DNA of 64,000 nt from Archangium lansingense (GTDB lineage Bacteria > Myxococcota > Myxococcia > Myxococcales > Myxococcaceae). A model generated the notes under the pieces. It made no database searches. It had not been told where the DNA came from and saw nothing but the letters and a program-made list of their open reading frames with translations. The DNA is taken from the NCBI RefSeq assembly GCF_026626635.1, contig NZ_JAPNKA010000001.1:10214501-10278500 (forward strand), given 5' to 3'. Below, in pieces: positions 54,553-63,172 of this stretch. Position numbers and translations under genes: made by a program. The stretch's first letter is position 1; every line of letters begins with the position of its first letter.

Positions 54553-56160
54553 ATGCCTTCCTCGCGCCTTCGTCCGCTCCCCGCGCTCCTCGCGTCCCTG
54601 ACCCTGCTGTCCTGCGCCGGTCCGCGCATCGAGTCGCAGACCCTGCAGCCGCCTCCGCCCGCCGCCACGGGTGGGCGCCCGGTGTCGGATCCGCCGCCCT
54701 CGCGCATCGTCATCCACACCACCATCTTCCGGGAGGCCCTCCTCAAGAAGATGGCCGAGAGCCTGCCGCGCACGGGCGAGGGCGATGCCCAGCTCTTCGC
54801 CGGCCAGAAGCTGCACTACACTTGGCAGCGCGAGCCGCTGACGCTCAAGTTCGACCGCGGCCGCGTCGTGGTGGGCGTCCCCGTCCTCGGCCGCTTCAAC
54901 ATGCTCGGCGACCGGGAGATGCCCATCACCGTCACCATCGCCGGAGAGCCCGTCATGACGGCGGACTTCAAGGCGCTGCTGCAGTCCACCGAGGTGCAGG
55001 TGGTGGCCGCCGGTCCGGTGGACGCCGTCAACCGCGCCCTCGAGGCCAAGCTCAAGGAGCTCATCGGCAAGACGCTCGATGAGTTCCGCTTCGACGTGCG
55101 CCCGCTGCTGTCCAGTGCCTTCGCCCGCCTCGCGCGTCCCATCGAGATTCCCGTGGGTGGCGGTCAGGTGGCCTGTGCCGAGCTGAAGGTGACGAGCCTG
55201 GAGGCCGCCCCCACCATGCTGGCCGACGGCTTCGAGAAGGACCTGGGCATCGTGGTGATGCCCTCGGTGACGCTGCCCTGCACGCCGGTGGCCAGCCTCA
55301 CTGGCCCCACCAGCAACGACGGCGGCATGCCGAGCTCCGATGCTGGCGTCCAGGCGGCCAGCCCCGCCACGAGCCCCAACGGAGGCAGCACGCAGTTCGC
55401 CAGCTACACCGCGGGCCCCACGGGCGCGGATGGCGGAAGCCCGGGCCCGGATGCGGGCACGCAGACGGCCCTGTACACCACCGGCCCCACGAGCAATGAC
55501 GGCGGCACCGGGGTGGACGCGGGCATGCCTCCGTCCACGCAGGTGGCCACGCAGGTGACCATGCCCCTGCTGCAGAACGTCTCCACCCTGCCCTCCGGCC
55601 CCTTCAAGGTCGTCATCCCCGTGGCCGCCCGCTACGAGGAGCTGTCCAAGGCGCTCGAGGCCTCCATGAACGGCCGCCTCCACTTCTCCGAGTCGCATCC
55701 GGAGCTCTACATGGAGAACCCCCAGGTCTACCCATCGGATGACACGGTGGTCATCAAGATGAACCTGGGAGGCAAGGCGAAGGTGGGCGACTACTCCGTG
55801 CCGATGAGCGGGGAGCTGTTCTTCGCCGGCCATCCCCATGTCATCGACAACCAGATCACTGTGCCGGACCTGGAGATCACCCCGGGCACGGCCAGCGAGC
55901 TGCTGAAGCTCAAGTTCGCCCTGGACTACAAGTCCGTGCGGGACCAGGCCCGGCAGGCGCTCCGGGTGGACATCTCCGAGCGGCTCGCGGCGGTGAAGGA
56001 CAAGATGTCCACCGAGATGAGCTTCTCCGAGGACCTGGGCTGCGTGCGCGGCCAGGTGCTGCGCTCCGAGGTGACGGGCATCTACCCCCACCCGAGCTTC
56101 CTGCGCATCTACGTGCAGGTGGATGCGCAGCTCGGGCTCTACCTGCCCTGCAAGAAGTAG
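54553..56160 (+). CDS. DUF4403-like lipoprotein with Asn/Asp/Gly repeat insert
   Basis: A 535-residue lipoprotein (LTLLSC, Cys21). Two related segments flank an insert. The N-terminal part (SRIVIHTTIFREALLKKMAESLPR ... LTLKFDRGRVVVGVPVLG, in outline) and the C-terminal part (FKVVIPVAARYEELSKALEA ... GELFFAGHPHVIDNQITVPDLEI, in outline) look like the duplicated DUF4403 fold, a lipid-binding tubular-type domain. The insert (about 245-335) repeats GPTSNDGG-type motifs three times (GPTSNDGGMPSSDAG, GPTGADGGSPGPDAG, GPTSNDGGTGVDAG). The family call is by eye. Convergent with the small lipoprotein gene at 56171. Confidence 0.68.
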   Translation: MPSSRLRPLPALLASLTLLSCAGPRIESQTLQPPPPAATGGRPVSDPPPSRIVIHTTIFREALLKKMAESLPRTGEGDAQLFAGQKLHYTWQREPLTLKFDRGRVVVGVPVLGRFNMLGDREMPITVTIAGEPVMTADFKALLQSTEVQVVAAGPVDAVNRALEAKLKELIGKTLDEFRFDVRPLLSSAFARLARPIEIPVGGGQVACAELKVTSLEAAPTMLADGFEKDLGIVVMPSVTLPCTPVASLTGPTSNDGGMPSSDAGVQAASPATSPNGGSTQFASYTAGPTGADGGSPGPDAGTQTALYTTGPTSNDGGTGVDAGMPPSTQVATQVTMPLLQNVSTLPSGPFKVVIPVAARYEELSKALEASMNGRLHFSESHPELYMENPQVYPSDDTVVIKMNLGGKAKVGDYSVPMSGELFFAGHPHVIDNQITVPDLEITPGTASELLKLKFALDYKSVRDQARQALRVDISERLAAVKDKMSTEMSFSEDLGCVRGQVLRSEVTGIYPHPSFLRIYVQVDAQLGLYLPCKK

Positions 56161-56170
56161 CCGCCTCGGC

Positions 56171-56374
56171 TCACGGGGAGGTCCCGCTCGGCGCATGCAC
56201 TGGCGTCGAGCGGGCCGGGCTGCCCTCCTCCACCGAGCGCTCCACCGTCCCCGGCGTGCCCGTGCTCGGCGGCCCTGCGGGTGCCGCATCGACACGCTCG
56301 CAGCCGGACACCAGCGCGGTGCCGAGGAACACCGCCGGCCACATGTTCCTCAAGAGCGACAACTCGTTGCGCAT
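56171..56374 (-). CDS. Small lipoprotein
   Basis: A 67-residue product. The N-terminus MRNELSLLRNMWPAVFLGTA leads to the lipobox LVSGC (Cys23), and the remainder is a hydrophilic Pro/Ser/Glu/Thr-rich tail. AGAGG lies 5 nt before the ATG at 56374. It ends 11 bp from the stop of the convergent DUF4403-like gene. The length and lipobox make it credible; no function is known. The ~300-bp spacer upstream to the divergent Cys-rich gene contains no other gene seen. Confidence 0.6.
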   Translation of the reverse strand: MRNELSLLRNMWPAVFLGTALVSGCERVDAAPAGPPSTGTPGTVERSVEEGSPARSTPVHAPSGTSP

Positions 56375-56672
56375 GGGCACCTCTACACGTCACGCCGTGC
56401 CGACGGTCCAGAGCAGCAGCCGTGCCAGCGCACCCGGGCGGCCAGGCCCCTGGAATCCGGAGGACTGCACCGGGCGTCAGCGCGCGAGGTGACGTTTTTC
56501 GTCCGCGGCGGTGACGAATCCCGGCGGTGAAGCCAGCGCTCGGAGTCCCACGGGGTTCCTCACGTCGCCGCCGCATTTTCACGGCCTGTGCGAACTGCTT
56601 TCACTGGGATTCTGCCCGACGCATACTCGCCGGTTCCACCCCCATCGCGTGCTGACGCGGAAGGAATCCCCC

Positions 56673-57209
56673 ATGAAGAGCGCCGTGAGCATCATCGTGT
56701 CGCTGGCCACCGGACTGCTTCTGGCCTGTGGTGCTGGCCCCGACGCGTCCGTGGACGAGCCTGTCACTTCTTCCCCGCCCACCGCGGACGAGCAGGGCTC
56801 CGTGACCGCCGCCGCCCCCGTCTGCGGCGATGGCATCTGCGCCCCCATCGAGCGGCTCAACTGCCCCGCCGACTGTCCCGACGGCACCTGCGGCGACGGC
56901 GTCTGCTGCCACGGAGAGACCACGCTGTCCTGCCCGTCGGACTGCCCCCGGAACTTGCCCTACTGCTACAAGAACGCCCTGAGCGCCAACGAGCCCGCCA
57001 CCGAAGTGTCTGACTCCCGCGTGTCGCCCATGGCGTGCACGACCCTCCTGCGTCCCCGCTACAGCACCTACTGGGACTCGTTCCCGATCCAGGTCGACGG
57101 GCAGGTGGGCGGCTGCGAGACCTACGACGACTGCACCACGAGCTGCTGGGGCACCGAGAGCCCCTACTTCATGCACCACGATTTCTTCTATTGCACCGTC
57201 TGCTACTGA
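56673..57209 (+). CDS. Cysteine-rich lipoprotein
   Basis: A 178-residue exported protein with a signal ending in the lipobox LLLACG (Cys20) and 18 further cysteines. The middle contains two CGDG-type motifs (VCGDGICAPIERLNCPADCP and TCGDGVCCHGETTLSCPSDCP), a disulfide-rich pattern recurring in myxobacterial surface proteins. The C-terminal ~80 residues have paired cysteines and aromatic residues (YDDCTTSCWG, YFMHHDFFYCTVCY). AAGGA lies 7 nt before the ATG. It is probably disulfide-stabilised at the cell surface. No enzymatic motif is seen. Two hairpins follow the stop. Confidence 0.78.
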   Translation: MKSAVSIIVSLATGLLLACGAGPDASVDEPVTSSPPTADEQGSVTAAAPVCGDGICAPIERLNCPADCPDGTCGDGVCCHGETTLSCPSDCPRNLPYCYKNALSANEPATEVSDSRVSPMACTTLLRPRYSTYWDSFPIQVDGQVGGCETYDDCTTSCWGTESPYFMHHDFFYCTVCY

Positions 57210-57224
57210 CGCGCGAAGGGCCTC

Positions 57225-57264
57225 CGCTCCCTGACACGGGAGCGTGAGACCGCTCTCTGAGCGG
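57225..57264 (+). terminator. Tandem hairpins after the Cys-rich lipoprotein gene
   Basis: Two adjacent stems: CGCTCCC/GGGAGCG (57225-57231 with 57238-57244, 6-nt loop) and CCGCTC/GAGCGG (57250-57255 with 57259-57264, 3-nt loop). No U-run. They sit 16 bp after the stop and probably end the transcript or stabilise its 3' end. Confidence 0.5.
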
Positions 57265-57495
57265 GTAACGGAGGCGGCCGGCCGAGCAGGCGGATGATGG
57301 TGGAGGGAGCCCTGCCGCCGTGCCTCGGCTGGACGGAGCGCCCGGTCCACGAGGGCTCGGACAGTAGAGCCGGAGCAGCACCTCCCCGGGTATTGGCGCT
57401 CCGCCGAGGCCATACCGTATCGTTGCCGGGTGATCCCCGCCCAGGAGCCGCCTCGCTCTCCACCGGATGTTCACCCCATGGCCGGTGACCGGGAC

Positions 57496-59748
57496 ATGCA
57501 GCCCGTGTCATCCCCCAGACCTCGGGCCTCCCTGGCGAGCTCGACGCTCCTCAAGATGGGGGGACGCATCGCCGTGGTCATCGCCCTGACCACCATCTTC
57601 AGCTACTTCCACATCCTCCGCTCCATACGCGCCGAGACCCTCTCGCATCTGGAGCAGCATGTCCTGGAGCGCAGCGAGCGCGAGCAGGCCCTGTTCCTCC
57701 TCGGAGAGGACAACCACGCCTTCCTCAAGAAGACCCTGGAGGCGCGGATCCAGGCCTGGCGCAAGGAGGACCCGGACGCCCGCTTCGACAGCCTGTTCGC
57801 GCGCCTGCCCGACGGCACCATCCGCAATCATCCCGAGGGCTTCGATGGCACGTTGGTGCCGGGCGTCTTCATCCCCAGGGGTGTGACCGCCGATACCGAC
57901 CTCCGCCGCCGGGTCCTGGCCGCGTACGACGTGGCCTCCCAATACGGGCCTGCCTTCCACAGCCGCTTCACGGACACCTACATCATGCTCACGGAGGGCG
58001 TCATGGTGGGGTACGCGCCAGAGATGCCCACCGTGAGCCAGAAGATCGCGCCCGACTACCGGTTCACCACCGCCGAGTATTTCACCATCGCCCTGCCCGC
58101 GAACAACCCGCGGAGGCAGGCGAGCTGGACCGGCGTCTACCAGGGGGCGATCAGCAAGACCTGGATGGCCTCGGTGATCTCCCCGCTGGACATGGACGGC
58201 CGCCACATCGCGACGATCGGCCACGATGTCACGCTCACGGAGTTGATCGAGCGCACCCACAACACCCACTACCTGCCCGGCACCTACAACATGCTCATCC
58301 GCGATGACGGCCAGCTCATCGCCCACCCCGAGCTGAAGGTGGGCGGCGCCTCCAGCAGCTACAACATCCTGAGCGCCAGCGAGCAGCCTGGGGACCCCTC
58401 CTTCCCACTCGGCTCCGGGGTCCGGCCAGAGCACCTGCGGCGCATCTTCGAGCGGATGAAGGAGCTCGAGCCCGGCCAGGTCGTGCTCGAGCTGCCGGAG
58501 TATGACGAGTACATCGCCGTGGCGCGGCTGAAAGGGCCGGGCTGGAACTACATCACGGTCATGCCCCGGAGCCTGGTGAGCTCGACCGCCCTCGGCGCGG
58601 CGCGCTATGTGCTGTTGTTCGGCATGGCTTCGCTGCTGCTGGAGCTCGCCATCATGTACTGGGTGCTCAAGCAGCAGATCTCCCGCCCGCTGCTGGCCTT
58701 CACCCAGGCCACCGATCGGGTGGCCACCGGTGACTTCCAGGTCGGACTGGATACCTCGCGCAACGACGAGCTGGGACGGCTGGCCAGCGCCTTCCGGTTG
58801 ATGGCCGGAGAGGTCCAGCACCGCGAGGAGGCCCTGCGGCAGGCCAACGAGGGGCTGGAGCTCCGAGTCGAGGAGCGCACGCGCGAGCTGAAGGAGACCC
58901 ACCGCAAGCTGGTCGAAACCGCACGAGAGGCGGGCAGGGCGGAGATCGCCACCAGCGTCCTGCACAACGTGGGCAACGTGCTCAACACCGTCCACACCTC
59001 GACGCTGCTGGCGCAGGAGCGGGTGGGCGCGCTGAAGCTCGATCACATGGGCCGCCTGGTCGCCATGCTCGAGGAGCACCAGGGTGACCTCGCCACCTTC
59101 CTCACCCAGGACGTGCGCGGGCAGCACGTGCTGCCCTTCCTGAAGGAATTGGGGCTGCACCTCCAGGACCAGCGTCAGGAGCTCCGCTCGCTGCTCGCGG
59201 ATGCCAGCCGGTACACCGACCACATCAACACCATCATCAAGCTGCAGCAGCGCTACGCCAAGGCCACCCCGATGCAGGAGGCGGTCGACCTGGCGGAGCT
59301 GGTGAAGGATGCCCTGCGCATCAACGAGGCCGCGCTGGGCCGCCATGCGGTGAGCGTGGAGCAGCACCTGACGGGCCTGCCGCCCGTCATGACCGACAAG
59401 CACCGGCTGCTGACCATCCTGGTCAACCTCATCAGCAATGCCAAGTACGCCATGGATGCGAATCCCAAGGGGGAGCGGTGCCTGACGATGCGGCTGGACC
59501 ACTCCGAGGCGGACCACATTCGCCTCGAGGTTCGCGACAATGGTGTGGGCATCTCACCGGAGCTGCTCACGCGCATCTTCCAGTATGGCTTCACCACCCG
59601 CGAGGAGGGGCACGGCTTCGGTCTGCACTCCAGTGCCCTGGCGGCCCAGGAGATGGGCGGCTCGCTCACGGCCCACAGTGAGGGGCCGGGCCGTGGGGCC
59701 ACGTTCATTCTGGAGCTGCCCTACCAGCCCGCCCTGGGGACTCAGTAG
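57496..59748 (+). CDS. Membrane sensor histidine kinase with Cache-type ectodomain (paralogue A)
   Basis: A 750-residue kinase. TM1 at about 20-40, a periplasmic dCache-like region of ~330 residues (FDSLFARLPDGTIRNHPEGF; YNMLIRDDGQLIAHPEL), TM2 near 370-395, HAMP, coiled coil, then an atypical H-box TSVLHNVGNVLNTVHTS with H490. The HATPase has NLISNAKYAMDA and FTTREEGHGFGLHSSA. The start at 57496 is chosen because it aligns with the paralogue at 60615-62867 and gives the same length. No response regulator gene is adjacent, so it is an orphan kinase or works with a distant partner. Confidence 0.92.
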   Translation: MQPVSSPRPRASLASSTLLKMGGRIAVVIALTTIFSYFHILRSIRAETLSHLEQHVLERSEREQALFLLGEDNHAFLKKTLEARIQAWRKEDPDARFDSLFARLPDGTIRNHPEGFDGTLVPGVFIPRGVTADTDLRRRVLAAYDVASQYGPAFHSRFTDTYIMLTEGVMVGYAPEMPTVSQKIAPDYRFTTAEYFTIALPANNPRRQASWTGVYQGAISKTWMASVISPLDMDGRHIATIGHDVTLTELIERTHNTHYLPGTYNMLIRDDGQLIAHPELKVGGASSSYNILSASEQPGDPSFPLGSGVRPEHLRRIFERMKELEPGQVVLELPEYDEYIAVARLKGPGWNYITVMPRSLVSSTALGAARYVLLFGMASLLLELAIMYWVLKQQISRPLLAFTQATDRVATGDFQVGLDTSRNDELGRLASAFRLMAGEVQHREEALRQANEGLELRVEERTRELKETHRKLVETAREAGRAEIATSVLHNVGNVLNTVHTSTLLAQERVGALKLDHMGRLVAMLEEHQGDLATFLTQDVRGQHVLPFLKELGLHLQDQRQELRSLLADASRYTDHINTIIKLQQRYAKATPMQEAVDLAELVKDALRINEAALGRHAVSVEQHLTGLPPVMTDKHRLLTILVNLISNAKYAMDANPKGERCLTMRLDHSEADHIRLEVRDNGVGISPELLTRIFQYGFTTREEGHGFGLHSSALAAQEMGGSLTAHSEGPGRGATFILELPYQPALGTQ

Positions 59749-59803
59749 GGCTACCACCTCCCAGACACTGGAGCGTGAGGCCCACTGCCCGGATTCGAAC
59801 CTC

Positions 59804-60595
59804 GTGCCGTCACATCCCGAGAAGCCAACACCTCACCTCCCGAAACGCCTCGGGTTCTTTCTCACCCTGGTTGTGGTGGGCCTGCTGCTGGCCGTTCCCC
59901 GGCCGGCGCGGGCCTACCCCCTGCTGCTGTGGCCGAGCTCGCTCACCTCGCCAGGCACCGGCCTGGTCGTCCCGTTCGTCTTCGTCTCGGGCGACGTCAA
60001 GACACTCAATCCCTACCTCTATGGCGCTGTTGGCCTGTCCGAGCGCTTTGACATCATCGCGGGTGCCTCGGGTGTCTTCGGGCTGAGCCCCGCGTCCGCC
60101 AGCTTCGGACTGGTGGACGTCAGTGCCCGCTATCTCGCGACCCCGGAGCTGGCCCTCACCCCTCGCATCCTCTACACGCCGGGGCAGTCCCTCGTGGTCT
60201 CGCCGGAGCTGCACGCCACCCGGAGCTTCGGCAACCTGATGCTGACGCTCAACGCCGGTGTGCGCCCGATGCTGGACCTGAACGGGGGAGGGCTCACGTC
60301 GGCCACGGGCTTCGCCTACCTCTCCGGCTCATACTTCCTCTCCAAGCAGTTGTGGCTCGTGCTGGAGGCCGATCCCTCCGTCACGTTCGCTCGCGGCACG
60401 GACACCGCGGGCTCCTCTTGGAGCGCCAGCGTGCTGCTCGCTCCGGGCGTGGGCTTCGCCCTGAATCCGGAGCAGACGCACATCTTCGAGCTGGCCGCGC
60501 TCGTCTCCCTGCCCACCTCCGCTCCCTTCCAGTACGCCACGTCCGTCACCTACGCCTTGTGGTACGCCACCTCCTTCACGCTGTGGGAGAAGTGA
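59804..60595 (+). CDS. Putative outer-membrane beta-barrel protein
   Basis: A ~263-residue exported protein. A hydrophobic segment (GFFLTLVVVGLLLAVPRPARA) acts as signal peptide, with the mature part starting at YPLLLW. It is followed by alternating amphipathic strands (GTGLVVPFVFVSGD, FGLVDVSARYLATPELAL, GFAYLSGSYFLSKQLWLVLEA) and ends in YALWYATSFTLWEK, an aromatic C-terminus typical of barrels. No family is recognised. The GTG at 59804 is the best in-frame start before the signal but lacks a clear ribosome binding site. It follows kinase A by 55 bp and converges on kinase B with 19 bp between stops. Confidence 0.65.
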   Translation: MPSHPEKPTPHLPKRLGFFLTLVVVGLLLAVPRPARAYPLLLWPSSLTSPGTGLVVPFVFVSGDVKTLNPYLYGAVGLSERFDIIAGASGVFGLSPASASFGLVDVSARYLATPELALTPRILYTPGQSLVVSPELHATRSFGNLMLTLNAGVRPMLDLNGGGLTSATGFAYLSGSYFLSKQLWLVLEADPSVTFARGTDTAGSSWSASVLLAPGVGFALNPEQTHIFELAALVSLPTSAPFQYATSVTYALWYATSFTLWEK

Positions 60596-60614
60596 GCCTG
60601 GCCAAGCTCGCGGC

Positions 60615-62867
60615 TCATGCGCGAGGCGTCTCCTCGATGGGCTGATAGGGCAGCTCCAGCGAGAACGTAGCGCCACGCCCGGGCCCGTCACTGTGGACCG
60701 TCAGGGAGCCCCCCAGCTCCTGGGCCGCCACGGCGCTGGAGTGCAGGCCGAAGCCGTGCCCATCCCTCCGGGTGGTGAAGCCGTACTGGAAGATGCGTGT
60801 GAGCAGCTCCTGGGAGATGCCCATGCCCTTGTCGTGGACCTCGATGCGAGCGCGGTCGGAGACGGGGAGCTCCAGCTTCACGGTCAGGATGCGCTGGTCC
60901 TCCGGCGTCGCGTCCATGGCGTACTTGGCGTTGCTGATGAGGTTGACCAGGATCATCAACACCTTGTGCTTGTCTGTCATCACGGGAGACAGGAAGCACA
61001 GTTGCCGTACCTCCTTCACGCGGTGACGGGTGAGCGCGGCCGCGTTGATGCGCAGCGCGTCGTCCACCAGCGCCGACAGGTGGACGGGCTCGTGCAGCCG
61101 GGGCGTCCGGGCATGGTTCTGCTGCACCTTGACGATATCGCCGATGTGCTCCGTGTACCGGCCCACATCCTCCAACAGGACGAGGATCTCCTGGCGATCC
61201 TTCACCAGGTTCTGTCCCAGCTTGTTCAGGAAGGGCATGGCATTGCGACCGCGCTCGTCCTGCGTGAGGAAGGTCGTGAGGTCCGCCTGGTGCTCGTCGA
61301 GCAGGGTGGCCACCTTGCTCACGTGCTCCAACCGCAAACCGCTCACCCTGTCCCGTGCCAGTTGGGAGGCGGTATAGACGCTGTTGAGCACATTGCCCAC
61401 GTTGTGCAGCACGTTGGTGGCGATCTCCGCCATGCCCGCCTGCCGCGCCGTCTGCACCAGTTGCCCGTGGACCGTCTTCAGCTCTCGGGTTCGCTCCTCG
61501 ACACGTTGCTCCAGTCCCTCGTTGGCCTGTCGCAGCTGCTCCTCTCGCTGCTGGACCTTGTCCGCCATGATTCGGAAGGCGCCCGCAAGAGTCCCCAGCT
61601 CGTCCTCACGCGAGGTGTCCAGCACCACCTGGAAGTCACCGGCCGCCACTCGATGGGTGGCCTGCGTGAGCACCAGCAGCGGTTGGGAAATCTGCTTCTG
61701 GAGCACCCAGTACATGATGACCAGCTCCAGCAGCAGTGACGCCAGGCCGAACAGCAACACATAGCGTGCCGCCCTCAAGGCGGATGCGGTCACCACGCTC
61801 TTGGGCAGCACCGTGACGAAGTTCCAGCCCGGCCCCTTCAGCCGGGCCACGGCGATGTGCTCGCCATACTCGGGGAGCTCCAGGATGCTCTCGCCGGGCT
61901 GGCGGTTCCTCACCCTCTCGAAGAGGCTCCGCAGGTGGGCCCGCTCCTCTTCGGAAGCGAGTCGCGGAGGGCTCCCACCGGGCTGCGGAGTGGTGCCCAG
62001 GATGTCGTAGCCCATGTTGGCGTCCCGCATGTCCAACGCGGGATGCGCGATGAGCTGGCCGTCATCTCGCACGAGCAGGTTGTAGGCGCCGGGCAGGTGG
62101 TCGTTGATGGAGCGGGCCATCAGCTCATCCAGCGAGATGTCATGGGAGAACGACCCGACATGGCGGCCATCCATATCCACCGGGGTGTTCGCCGTGACCA
62201 GCCAGCTCTGGGTGGGGGAGTACAGGTAGCTGCTGGTCCAGGCCGTGCGCCGCCCCGGATTCTTCTCGGGAGTGGTGAGGGTGTAGTACTCGTACTCGAG
62301 CGTCGGATCGTCCGCCGGGAGCTCCATGGCCCAGTTGGGCTTCGTGGGCCAGAACGTGATGCACGGTCCCTCCGGCAGGGTGATGTAGGTATCCGTGAAG
62401 CGGGCGGCGAAGGCGGGCCCGTACTGAGAGACGACGTCATGGGCGGCCAGGATGCGGCGGCGGAGCTCCGTATCGAGCCTCACACCTGGGGGAATGAAGA
62501 CGCCCGTCATCCTCGTCCCATCGAAGCCCTCGGCGCGGGAGCGGAGGGTGCCATCCGGCAGCTGGGTGAACAGGCTGTCGAAGCGTGGATTCGGGTCCTG
62601 TTGGCTCCAGGCCTGGATGCGCTCCACCAGGGCCTTCTTGAGGATGGCGTGGTTGTCCTCCGCCAGCATGAAGATGGCCTGCTCCCGCTGGCTGCGCTCC
62701 GCCACATGCCGCTCCAGTTGCTGGATGGCTTCCTCGCGCAGCGTGTGGAACATGTGCAGGTAGCTGGCGAGCGTGGTCAGGGCGATGAGGATGCCAATGC
62801 GAACGCCCATCTGGATGAGCGTCGAGCGAGCCAGGGAGGCGGCGGGTCGGGAGGCTGTAAGTGCCAT
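60615..62867 (-). CDS. Membrane sensor histidine kinase with Cache-type ectodomain (paralogue B)
   Basis: A 750-residue paralogue of the kinase at 57496, the same length and layout. TM1 at about 18-38, dCache-like ectodomain with matching motifs (RFDSLFTQLPDGTLRSRAEG; NLLVRDDGQLIAHPAL), TM2, HAMP, and the H-box TNVLHNVGNVLNSVYTA with H488. The HATPase has NLISNAKYAMDA and FTTRRDGHGFGLHSSA. The ectodomains have diverged more than the kinase cores (for example the segment after FTDTYI), suggesting different ligands. It converges with the barrel gene and diverges from the kinase at the right edge. Confidence 0.92.
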   Translation of the reverse strand: MALTASRPAASLARSTLIQMGVRIGILIALTTLASYLHMFHTLREEAIQQLERHVAERSQREQAIFMLAEDNHAILKKALVERIQAWSQQDPNPRFDSLFTQLPDGTLRSRAEGFDGTRMTGVFIPPGVRLDTELRRRILAAHDVVSQYGPAFAARFTDTYITLPEGPCITFWPTKPNWAMELPADDPTLEYEYYTLTTPEKNPGRRTAWTSSYLYSPTQSWLVTANTPVDMDGRHVGSFSHDISLDELMARSINDHLPGAYNLLVRDDGQLIAHPALDMRDANMGYDILGTTPQPGGSPPRLASEEERAHLRSLFERVRNRQPGESILELPEYGEHIAVARLKGPGWNFVTVLPKSVVTASALRAARYVLLFGLASLLLELVIMYWVLQKQISQPLLVLTQATHRVAAGDFQVVLDTSREDELGTLAGAFRIMADKVQQREEQLRQANEGLEQRVEERTRELKTVHGQLVQTARQAGMAEIATNVLHNVGNVLNSVYTASQLARDRVSGLRLEHVSKVATLLDEHQADLTTFLTQDERGRNAMPFLNKLGQNLVKDRQEILVLLEDVGRYTEHIGDIVKVQQNHARTPRLHEPVHLSALVDDALRINAAALTRHRVKEVRQLCFLSPVMTDKHKVLMILVNLISNAKYAMDATPEDQRILTVKLELPVSDRARIEVHDKGMGISQELLTRIFQYGFTTRRDGHGFGLHSSAVAAQELGGSLTVHSDGPGRGATFSLELPYQPIEETPRA

Positions 62868-63172
62868 GCGGGGAATGGCTCAACCGCTACTGGAGCGGGA
62901 TTTTTCCTCCGCATGATGCGTATATGGTTTGTACAGAAAGACGTCGTCAGGCCATCACCTCGCCGTGCGTGCGACGAAGCGGCAGAAGAGGGGGGCGGAC
63001 GGAGTCCCAGGAGCCATGCGCCGGGCTGGGCAGTCGTGTCCGTGACCATGGACACATGCCAGGTTCCGTCATCCCAATTCCAATGAGAAGGCCGCGCTCC
63101 TGCCAACCCCCGAGGTTCGGGTCTTCCCGCTGCTCTCTCTGGTAGCGTCCGTAGATTCCGGAGGGACGCGGG
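62868..63172. other. Divergent promoter region between kinase B and the right-edge Ser/Thr kinase
   Basis: No gene seen. Features are a CCGCT/AGCGG stem near the kinase B start (62884-62898), a palindrome CGCATGATGCG (62910-62920) next to the AT-rich stretch TATATGGTTTGTACAGAAAG, and an inverted repeat GTGTCC...GGACAC (63036-63055). The AT-rich stretch is the best candidate for promoter elements. Confidence 0.35.
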
